A stretch of 64,000 nt of DNA from Coriaria nepalensis (Eukaryota; Streptophyta; Magnoliopsida; Cucurbitales; Coriariaceae): NCBI GenBank assembly GCA_027186245.1, contig CP114488.1, positions 10,335,501 through 10,399,500 of the forward strand, in the 5' to 3' direction. A program made the position numbers and the translations under genes. The notes below the pieces were generated by a model. That model saw only the letters and a list, made by a program, of their open reading frames with translations, did not search any database and was not told the origin of the DNA. Positions 48,137 through 57,668 of this stretch are shown here, piece by piece; the first letter of the stretch is position 1, and every line of letters begins with the position of its first letter.

Positions 48137-48290
48137 TCAAGCACTCTAATCTAATCTCCTCACTCTCTCAAAGAGGATCATGTTTTAACAACCACTCTAA
48201 TCTAATCTCCTCACTCTCTCAAAGAGGATCATGTTTTATCAACCACTCTAATCTCCTCACTCTCTCAAAGAGAAACGTGTAACCACCACA
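48137..48290. repeat. 51-bp tandem repeat upstream of the endoglucanase
   Basis: Three copies with landmarks CACTCTAATCTAATCTCC, CACTCTCTCAAAGAGGATCA and TGTTTTAACAAC. Starts of CACTCTAA lie at 48142, 48193 and 48244. Copy 3 has lost one CTAAT unit. The array ends about 340 bases above the start codon of the GH9 gene. Confidence 0.9.
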
Positions 48291-48587
48291 CGATCATGTT
48301 TGGTCCACAGCTAAGTAAAGTGACGTTTCTTCTTCAACTCAGCTCAATTCAAACCAAACACAAAAATGTTCCAAAAAAGTATTTAAGGGACCCACAAAAA
48401 AAGTGTAATTGACCCTCTCGCTGTGCACTAAAGTGTAAATACAGTGATGTTCACTGACACCAATTTCCATGTCGGCGCTTTAAACCGCCACCTTCCCCTT
48501 CCAATCCTTTTATCCTTTCCATCCCTTTTTCTCTTCCCTCCCCCGTGACTGACTACCCTCTATTCCTCAGCTGACTCTATATAAACC

Positions 48588-48595
48588 ACCCCACT
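48588..48595 (+). promoter_or_regulatory. TATA box of the endoglucanase gene
   Basis: TATATAAA lies only 33 bases above the ATG. With the usual 25-35 base spacing, the transcript would start almost at the initiator codon, giving a very short leader. Confidence 0.6.
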
Positions 48596-48628
48596 CACCA
48601 AAAATATAAACAAAGCCCACCCGCAAAA

Positions 48629-50687
48629 ATGAACCCGGACTACCACTCATCCCTTCTCTGTTTTTTCACACTGATTCGATTCCTACTAGCATCAGCCACT
48701 CATGATTACCAAGACGCATTATCGAAATCGATCCTATTCTTCGAAGGGCAGCGGTCCGGTGTCTTACCAGGGGACCAGAGGCTGTCGTGGCGGGCCAATT
48801 CGGGGTTAAGTGACGGGTGGATGTACAATACGGACTTAACGGGCGGGTACTATGACGCAGGGGACAATGTAAAGTTCGGTTTTCCGATGGCTTTTACTAC
48901 GACCATGTTGGCTTGGAGTGTGATCGAGTTTGGTGAGTTGATGTCGTCCGGTGAGTCGAGGAATGCTTTAGTGGCGGTCCGTTGGGCTACTGATTATTTG
49001 CTTAAGACGGTTTCTCAGCTGCCTTATCGGATTTTTGTGCAGGTAAATAAAAATTAATTGACTAATTAACTTTTTGATTAGTGGTGGGCCGGTGGCCGTA
49101 GCGGTGGTTTTGTTGTTAAGTGGGTGGTGGAGTGAGGCTAGTTGCGGGTTATCAATTGGTTTGGCTTACAGAACCAACCCGTGAGTGCCGAATTTAGTAA
49201 CCGTACGTCTGTACGTTATCTCGTGCGGTCCCCTACACTGTCGGTTGACTTATCTGTGGTCGTTACTTTATTCACTTTTTGGCGCCAAATAGTTCGGTTC
49301 GCGTTAAATGTTCCACGTTCCAACATTAACTCATTCGCTACTTTTATCTGATAACATTACCATGTTAATTAATTCATAGTGTGCGTTAATCAAAAGGTTG
49401 ATTACTAATTTGGGGTGCTAAATAGGTAGGCGATCCAAATGCGGATCACAGCTGTTGGGAAAGACCGGAAGACATGGACACGAGGAGGACCGTATATGCT
49501 GTAGACGCACCGAATCCGGCTTCCGACATATCCGGTGAGACGGCAGCGGCTCTAGCCGCAGCATCTATGGCTTTCCGATCATCGGACCCGGGATATTCCG
49601 AAACATTGCTAAGAAATGCCATTAAATCTTTTGAATTTGCCGATACTAACCGTGGAGCTTATAGCGATAATGCCAATATCAAAGATGGTGTCTGTCCTTT
49701 CTATTGCGATTTCGATGGATATCAGGTAAGTTAAGAGGATGATTATCTAGAATCAAGCGTAATTAATTGGATGTTATTTTTGGATTTAGAGTTAAATATC
49801 GGATTAGTTGTGTTCTGGGGTTGCCAGGATGAATTGCTATGGGGAGCAGCATGGTTGAGGAGGGCTAGTCAAAATGAGTCTTACCTTGACTACATACAAA
49901 ACAATGGCAAGACTTTAGGTGCTGAAGACAACATCAACGAATTTGGGTGGGATAATAAGCACGCTGGCATCAATGTTCTTGTTTCTAAGGTTAGATCATG
50001 TTTAATTAGTTTTAATTTATGTTTAGCATGACTACTTAGAAGAACATGATAGTTCATATATATATATATGAATGTATGTTTCAGGAAGCCTTAGAAGGGA
50101 ATGTAATGTCACTACAGTCATACAAGTCATCAGCGGATAGCTTCATGTGTACGCTAATCCCGGATTCATCATCTTCCCACATAGAGTACACGCCCGGTGG
50201 GGTCATCTACAAGCCGGGTGGCAGCAATCTACAACATGCCACTTCGATCTCCTTCCTCGAGCTCGTCTACGCCAATTACCTCGCTAGAACATCACAATCC
50301 ATCAACTGCGGAAACATCTATGTGGGTCCCACCTCGCTTAGACAGTTAGCCAAACGGCAAGTCGACTACATTCTTGGGGACAACCCTAAGGGCTTGTCCT
50401 ACATGGTTGGCTATAGTGATTACTATCCGCAACGGATTCATCACCGTGGCTCTTCCATACCTTCGGTTAAAGATCATCCTCAATTCATTGCGTGTAAAGA
50501 AGGTTCGGTGTACTTTAACTCATCGGATTCTAACCCAAATGTTTTGGTGGGAGCAGTTGTCGGGGGCCCCGGAGAAGATGATGTTTACGAGGATAATCGT
50601 GTGGATTTTAAAAAGTCAGAACCGACGACTTATATTAATGCGCCGTTTGTTGGCGCGCTTGCTTATTTTGCAGCGAATCCAAGTTAA
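48629..50687 (+). CDS. GH9 endo-beta-1,4-glucanase, secreted class B
   Basis: Exons 48629-49042, 49426-49725, 49828-49989 and 50085-50687 join to 1479 nt, 492 aa, the usual size for a class B plant endoglucanase. The N-terminus is a signal peptide ([17 protein letters not shown]). The mature enzyme begins [18 protein letters not shown]. Catalytic features: [13 protein letters not shown] (general base Asp), the His signature region [18 protein letters not shown], and the second GH9 signature [19 protein letters not shown] with its catalytic Glu (SEPTTY). No membrane anchor (class A) or CBM49 (class C) is present; the protein ends LAYFAANPS. It cuts beta-1,4-glucan in the cell wall during growth. 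Its pseudogene copy begins 475 bases downstream in the same orientation. By position it matches the At4g39000-39010 cluster, from memory. Confidence 0.96.
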
Positions 50688-51162
50688 GAGGCACCTATAA
50701 TACTTGGGACCAATTTTTCAAGGGCATGACCATGTGCCTTAATTTTTCTGTAGTTTTAAGGTAAATGTGCAAATTTATGTCTCTCATCTTTGGACATGAT
50801 GACAAAAGGGGGTAGAGGCCAGGCTAGTCAGAAATATTCGGTTTATCAATTTTGTTACGTTTTTAATTACCGCAAAACCAAAAAAAAAAAAATTAAAAGA
50901 AAAGATTATTTCTTGATACACTTATCATAATAATAATGAATATAGAAAGTCTTTTCTGTGAAGTAAAATTGGTGAATCTGTTACCAAACTAAACCAAAAG
51001 AAGAGTCCGATAACTCAAATGCATTAAGAATTTAAGATGAAGACCATTCCTTTCTTGATAATTAATACTTAAGGACTTTATCCTTATCTAAGCAGTGCAT
51101 CTATATCACCCACCCAAGAAACAAAGGAAAAACCCACCCGAAAAAATTATCCCGAACATTAA
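50688..51162. other. Spacer between endoglucanase and its pseudogene
   Basis: Endoglucanase 3' UTR and AT-rich spacer. I see no gene and no TATA box in the position seen ahead of the intact copy. Confidence 0.6.
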
Positions 51163-53199
51163 CATGAACCCGAAACACCTCTTCTCAATTCTCTGTGTTT
51201 TCACATTGATTCCATTCCTACTAACATCAGTCATTCATAATTACGGTGAAGCATTCTCGAAATCAATCCTATTCTTCGAAGGGCAGTGGTCCGGTTTCTT
51301 ACCAGACTACCAGAAGCTGACATGGGGAGCCAATTCGGGGTTAAGCGATGGGTGGATTGACAACACGGACTTAACAGGGGGGGGTACTAGGATGCAGGGG
51401 GCAGCGTTAAGTTCGGTCTTGGATGGCTTTTACTACGACCATGTTGGCTTGGAGTGTGATCGAGCTCGGTGAATCGACGCCGGGCAACGAGTCATGGGAA
51501 GCTTTAGTTGCTGTCCGCTGGGGTACTGATTATTTGCTTAAGACGGTTTCTCAGCTGCCCAAACGGATCTTTGTGCAGGTAACATAAAACTTAATGAATT
51601 AATTTCACTCTTTGATCAGTGGTGATTGTGCAATTAAGTGGGTGGAGCGAGGGTAGTTTCGGGTTATTGGCTGCTGATGTGGCTTTTATGACTTTATTGA
51701 TTGGTTGATTGAACCAACCCGTGGGCCGTGAGTAAGTAATCTCGTCCGGTCGACTACCCTGTCGTTTTGACTTCTGTGCGGTCTAATTTATTTTTTCTTT
51801 CTCTTTTTCGCGCCAAATAGTACACAATGAATTTGGACCGCTAAATAATCTAGTTCGCGTTAAAAACCCATTAACGTTAATTCTCGACTATAATGAATTA
51901 TCCTAATATCATCTTAATTCATCTTGGTGCATTATTCGAAAGGTTCAATCACTAATGTTGGATGTTAAGTAGGTAGGCGATCCATGGGCAGATCATAATT
52001 GTTGGGAAAGACCGGAAGACATGGACACAATAATGACTGTATATGCTAGATGCACCGAATCCAGCTTCCGGTGTAGCTAGTGAGAGGCATCTATGGCTTT
52101 CCGACGGGATACTGTTGAGACATTGCTAAGAAATGCCATTAAAGCCTTCAAATTTGCCGATACTTACAGAGGAGCTTACAGGGACAATGCCGATATCAGA
52201 CACGGTGCGTGTCCCTTCTATTGCGATGTTAGTTAGTGGCTATCAGGCAAGTTAAAAGGATCACCTAGAATCAAGTGTAGTTAATTGAATCTTACTTTTA
52301 GGATATAGAATTAAAATAGATTCCTATGCGTTTTCGGGTTGGCAGGATGAATTGATATGGGGAGGGGCATGGTTGAGGCGAGATAGTCAGAATGATTCTT
52401 ACCTTAACTACATACTAAACAATGGCAAAGCCTTTGGTGCTGAAGACAACATCAACGAATTTGGGTGGGATAATAAGCATGTTGGATTCAATGTTCTACT
52501 TTCTAAGATTACATTTCTTTGATTGTGTTTAGGTCTTATGTTAATATACATGTATTACTATTGTCTATAAAAATCAATAACAAATTCTGCATATTTCTGT
52601 TCTGACAAATTGGATCTATATATATATGCATTTCAGAATGTCTTAGAAGGGAATGTAATGTCACTGCAAAGGTACAAGTCATTAGCATCTAGCTTCATGT
52701 GCACACTAATTCCGTTCATCATTTTCCCTCATAAAGTAATTGCCCGGTGGGCTCATCTGCAAACCAGGCAGCAGCAATCTACAACACGCCACTCCGATCT
52801 CCTTCCTTGCGCTCATCTACGCCAATTACCTCACCAAAACATTGCAATCTGTCGACTGTGCAAACATCAATGTGGATCCCAACTCGCTCGGACAGGTAGC
52901 CAAACGACAAATCGACTACATTCTAGGGGATAATCCTGAGGGCTTGTCCTACATGGTTGGATATAGTGATCGTTATCCACAACGGATTCATCACTGTGGC
53001 TCTTCGCTACCTTCGGTTAAAGATCATCCTCAATTCGTTGGGTGCAAAGATGGTTCGGTGTACTTCAACTCATCGAATCCTTAACTGAATGTTTGGTCGG
53101 AAAAGTTGTCAGGGATCCCAGACACGCAGATTTTGCAAGGTCGGAACTGATGACTTGTATCAATGCGTGCTTGCTTATTTTGCAGCTAATCCAAGCTAG
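51163..53199 (+). pseudogene. Broken tandem copy of the GH9 endoglucanase
   Basis: The four exons can be matched to the intact gene at roughly 51163-51577, 51972-52247, 52346-52507 and 52637-53199. It starts well ([20 protein letters not shown]) and keeps [23 protein letters not shown] and [10 protein letters not shown]. Damage: an extra base in a G run at about 51376-51383 shifts the frame before the catalytic Asp motif. Exon 2 has lost more than 20 bases near 52080 plus several more, with stops. Seven or so bases are inserted near 52237. The exon 2 donor has changed to GC. The exon 4 segment between SSNP and the end has lost the catalytic-Glu signature region (TTCGTGGGCA-like part missing). 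It cannot make an active enzyme. Confidence 0.93.
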
Positions 53200-53507
53200 G
53201 AAAGCTAAATTTAACCAAATTTTTAGTGGGTAGGTTATATGCTAGAAATTAGCTGTTTCGTCTATACATTTGATTTTCTTTGTCATATAAATAGAGAATA
53301 AATATATGGAATTGAAAAGAGAGTTCGGTTTGGTTATGGTCTCCTTATTTTATCTTTTACGAGGTGGGCAAAAAACCTATGATCCCCACCACGGATGCAA
53401 CAAGCCAAGTCAGCATAAGTTATCATCCACATGGCAAAATTTGAAAGGTTGGCGGACAACAGCCTCAAATTAGACATCTTTTTTTATAGTACAAGAGCTA
53501 AGACAAC

Positions 53508-53515
53508 TATAAATA
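53508..53515 (+). promoter_or_regulatory. TATA box of the aldolase gene
   Basis: TATAAATA, 126 bases above the start codon. An I-box-like GATAAG follows at about 53567. These are typical of light-regulated plastid-protein genes; the regulatory reading is inference. Confidence 0.55.
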
Positions 53516-53633
53516 ATGTGCATTGTGTGGTGAGAATAGGCACAAGCAATTAAGCCTTCTAGAGAGGATAAGATCACTACGTATAGAGAAGTGCGAGAAG
53601 TGTTTGTGCTTTAGCTGCAACAGAAAATCAGCA

Positions 53634-55470
53634 ATGGCATCAGCTTCTCTCCTCAAGTCCTCTCCTATTCTTGACAGGTCCGAGTGGGTCAAGGGTCAAA
53701 CTCTCCGTCAATCATCCGTCTCAACTGTCCAGTTCCAACCCGCCACCTCTCCTTCCACCCTCACGGTCCGTGCCAGTTCATATGTTGATGAGTTGGTTAA
53801 GACTGCGGTACGTTCGGTTTTTTAACTCCTGCAACCTTTGGATATGACAAAATATTACATCATGTTAGGCTCCATGTGAGTAAACCTGATGAACTGATTT
53901 GAGTTAAATTTTTTTTGTTTAAACTAAAATTATAGGTCCAAACTGGAGAAAAATATATTGAGCCTTGGTCGATATTATTAACCCAACTGAAATTCGTATA
54001 TGAAAATGGATAAATTTCTTAAATACAGGCAAAAGTTCACTAATGTAGTATAACTTAATAAAGTTAAGGACACTACCTTTGTCTTATGATTTCGGACCTT
54101 TTTTTTTTTGTTGGTATGCAGAAAACGGTGGCATCACCGGGACATGGAATTCTGGCCATGGATGAATCAAACGCTACTTGTGGGAAGCGGCTTGCATCAA
54201 TCGGGCTAGAGAACACCGAAGCTAACCGCCAAGCATACCGTACACTTCTGGTCTCAGCTCCTGGTCTTGGACAGTACATTTCAGGTGCCATTCTTTTCGA
54301 GGAGACTCTCTACCAATCTACAGTTGATGGTAAGAAAATTGTCGATGTTCTCCACGAGCAAGGAATCGTGCCCGGGATTAAAGTTGACAAGGTAGACTAA
54401 TTTGTTACTAACCAACCTGCTTCGGAAAATAGTGCTGCTTGTAAAACGATAAGAATGTTTACAACAGGGTTTGGTGCCTCTGGCTGGTTCGAATGATGAG
54501 TCATGGTGCCAAGGACTCGACGGCCTGGCTTCCCGCTCGGCCGCTTACTATCAACAGGGGGCTCGGTTCGCCAAATGGTACAGATTGTAGAATTGCTTTT
54601 CGGAGTTAAAGTGATCAATCTTAGATTGATATGAGTTTAATTACATGGGTTTGATTAGGCGTACTGTTGTGAGCATTCCTAATGGCCCATCAGCTTTGGC
54701 AGTTAAGGAAGCAGCATGGGGTCTTGCTCGCTATGCTGCCATTTCTCAGGTAAAATAATTAATGATAAGTACACGTTTGGAGCATATGTATGTTTTGAAT
54801 GAGAACTAATTAGTTGCTACATGATGTTGCAGGATAATGGGCTGGTCCCAATTGTGGAGCCAGAGATATTGCTTGATGGTGAACATGGAATTGACAGGAC
54901 ATTTGAAGTAGCCCAGAAGGTGTGGGCTGAGGTTTTCTTCTACCTTGCAGAAAATAATGTCACCTTTGAAGGCATCCTTCTCAAGCCCAGCATGGTTACT
55001 CCTGGAGCTGAGTCCAAGGACAGAGCCGCCCCTGAACAAGTAGCTGATTACACCCTCAAGCTCCTTCACAGGAGAATCCCACCTTCTGTCCCTGGAATCA
55101 TGGCAAGTAACCCTACCTTTTATAAAATTATATATTTACCTCCTCACTGTACAGAAGAGTTGATCTTGAAAACTGTTTTTGTGTGGGGCAGTTTTTGTCT
55201 GGTGGGCAATCAGAGGTAGAGGCAACTTTGAACTTGAATGCAATGAACAAATCACCAAACCCATGGCATGTTTCATTCTCTTATGCAAGAGCACTTCAAA
55301 ACACTTGTCTCAAGACATGGGGGGGCAGACCCGAGAACGTGAAGGCGGCTCAGGATGCACTCCTCATCCGAGCCAAGGCCAACTCGCTTGCCCAGCTTGG
55401 GAAATACACTGGTGAGGGTGAATCCGAAGAGGCCAAAAAGGGAATGTTTGTTAAGGGCTATTCTTACTAA
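53634..55470 (+). CDS. FBA: Plastid fructose-bisphosphate aldolase, class I
   Basis: Exons 53634-53807, 54122-54391, 54468-54577, 54659-54749, 54833-55102 and 55192-55470 join to 1194 nt, 397 aa. It interconverts fructose-1,6-bisphosphate (and sedoheptulose-1,7-bisphosphate) with triose phosphates in the Calvin cycle. The first 45 or so residues ([20 protein letters not shown]...) form a transit peptide. Landmarks: [38 protein letters not shown], and the Schiff-base lysine in the class I signature [14 protein letters not shown]. The end is the usual MFVKGYSY, whose Tyr closes the active site. The exon 5 donor is GC (ATCATG|GCAAGT), yet [20 protein letters not shown] joins perfectly. By position and sequence it is the Arabidopsis FBA1/FBA2 type (At2g21330/At4g38970, from memory). 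Confidence 0.97.
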
Positions 55471-56408
55471 GTAAGGATGATAAGATCTTTGAGCCCAAAT
55501 AAGAGAAATGATGATGATGATTATGATGGTGATAGAAGGCTATTTGAGACTAGATTTTGTTTTTCCGATATTGTATCATGCTATATAGCAATGCAAACTA
55601 TTTTTGTGATGATATGATGAAATGTACTTCTAGCAACTTGATGAACTCTCTTGCCTTGAGTTTAGTTAGTATGTACCAGTGAAATCATATATAGAATGCC
55701 CGACTCTGAATTTCTCAACCTCAACAATTCCCTTGAATTGCAGGCCTTAACATAAGGGAATTATGGTACAGAATTCCATAAATTAACTCTTTATAGCAAA
55801 GAAGTCCAAATTTTGCTACACGTAAAAACCTTATTCAGACAATTAGCTTTACATACCAAATTTGTAAGAGACCAGAACATGGGTTTAAAGTTGCAGCAAG
55901 ATACATGTCCATGAAGATCTTTCCTTTATGTGTAATCAATCTTTTTCCAAGAACAATCTGCAACCAAATTTTAGATTCAACCAACGAATTACCCACTACT
56001 AAACAGCACCCAAATTAAATGCTTCGATTCTGCATCAGACAAAGAAGAATTAAACATATAAAGAAACTATGAACCATAATTCCATTCACGGTCTCTTCAA
56101 GAAGGGAAATCAGTAGCTAAATCTCAAGTGAGATGACAATATAAATCAACTGATTCCATAAGTAGAGGCATACAGTAATTCAGACTCCACCATAAGTAAC
56201 AGCTTATGCCCATTTCCTAAGGAATGAAGAAAAAGCACGTACTTGGTATGCTCAATAATCTAAACTTTTATTTGAGACGGAAAATTTCAAAGATACTGGC
56301 TTAAACAGACAAGCCCGCAGCTATGAATAATCCTGGTTTGTTGTAGCTTGCCCATGTATCCTGTGAGATCTGGCATTTTGGTCGATCAATTTATTTTCCA
56401 TCTTTCCA
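55471..56408. other. Spacer between convergent aldolase and B-box genes
   Basis: Holds the 3' UTRs of both genes. I looked for the usual C-terminal B-box exon (VPVGSFKREPEK-like) on the minus strand here and did not find it. Confidence 0.55.
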
Positions 56409-57427
56409 TTATTGTCTATCATTGGAATGGATGAGCCCCTGTGGCTTTTTCTCTCTGTCTGTTATTGAGAGCTTAGGTGTCTGATTATTATCCCTTTCCA
56501 TTTCATTTGCATTCTGTGGTTGTTGCATTGGATCCACCAAACTGCTATGTTTCTCCCCTGGAAACTACAAAACAAAACCCGAATGCAACAAAGTTGAATC
56601 AAAACCCAAAAATGCCAGGAAGCAATTCTCCGTTACAGAGATACAAACCTCAACTCTTTGCCTCAATAGGAGGTATCTCGCGTGGGTTCTTTTACCACCA
56701 ACATGACCCATCATATCGCATTGCAGGCAAAGGGAACTACCATCTATCTCACAGTAAAAGAAAGCTGTATAAATGTTTACAAAAGGGTTTTCGTAAAAAA
56801 AATGCATACATCACAAGAGTCTGAAACACAGAAAAAAAAAAAAAGTGTAGAGACAGAATTAAGCATACCAGGTGAATTCTCACATATATCACAACTTGGG
56901 ACATCACTTGGGTCAGCAAGCCCAACTCTTACATGTCTGTTAGCAAGTTTATTACACGTATGGACCTGAAACTCCAATATTCGAAAATAAGGAACATCCA
57001 TATAACTGCATGATCATTTGGTCTTTAAGCTAGTGCATAATAAAATTTCGTAAACAGACATCACAAGTCATCCATGTAAAAAACAGATTTTCACTACTTC
57101 TATTGATAGAAAGAAATGGTCTGCTAAAAAGAAAAAAAGATGTTTTGAGAATCTGAAACAGAAACTTTTACCAAATCGACACACAGAAAACCTAATTCCG
57201 TCGAATTAGATCATACATGCCTTAGTACTAAGGTAGAGGAGAATCTCACAGAAAAATTAGAGCTCATCAAGCAAGCAGGCTAATAATAAAGAAAAAAAAG
57301 CATTTGAAGTGATGAGATTTGAAGCGGATGAAACCTTTTCGTCGCACGCACGGCAGAGAGCGGCCTCGTCGGCGGCGCAGAATAGTATAGCTGCGGCGCT
57401 CTCGCAGACGTCGCAAAGCGTTCGCAT
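56409..57427 (-). CDS. BBX19: Double B-box zinc-finger protein (BBX18/19 type), C-terminus shifted
   Basis: Exons 57427-57335, 56965-56869, 56764-56649 and 56564-56409 join to 462 nt, 153 aa. B-box 1 is [20 protein letters not shown] then [21 protein letters not shown]-box 2 is [20 protein letters not shown] then [20 protein letters not shown]. After [12 protein letters not shown] the conserved region is read to KLSITD. The expected continuation ([20 protein letters not shown], then HRIHGQATTNQ) is present in the next frame, while the current frame stops at 56409. This fits a one-base frameshift between about 56440 and 56460, with a protein 30 residues or so shorter than usual. A sequencing error or an alternative splice could also explain it. 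These proteins regulate light signalling, flowering and the clock; a G-box at 57663 fits such control. Confidence 0.85.
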
Positions 57428-57662
57428 TATTCTTCTTTATGCTTTTGCTATCTCCCTACTTCACTCCCTCCTCTCCCATTTTCACCGCCCCATTCTACCA
57501 TGACACGACGTCGTTTTTCTCAAAGCGTCTGTATTCTGATTCTTCAGTCGGAAGGAAGGAGAACAGAAAAAACCGACAGTTGACGACGACCTTTGATGAG
57601 CTAGGGAGGAAGAAAAGGAAAAACTATAAAACATCATAGACTCATTCACGGGATTTGTTTGA

Positions 57663-57668
57663 CACGTG
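57663..57668. promoter_or_regulatory. G-box upstream of the B-box gene
   Basis: CACGTG, 236 bases above the B-box start codon. A second ACGT core (GGCACGTAC) follows 10 bases later, and a GACGTC core lies near 57508. Such sites bind bZIP (HY5-type) and PIF factors; binding here is inferred. Confidence 0.55.

Noticed and set aside
51163..53199. Second working endoglucanase gene
   Set aside because: Frameshift before the catalytic Asp motif, deletions and stops in exon 2, and loss of the catalytic-Glu signature.
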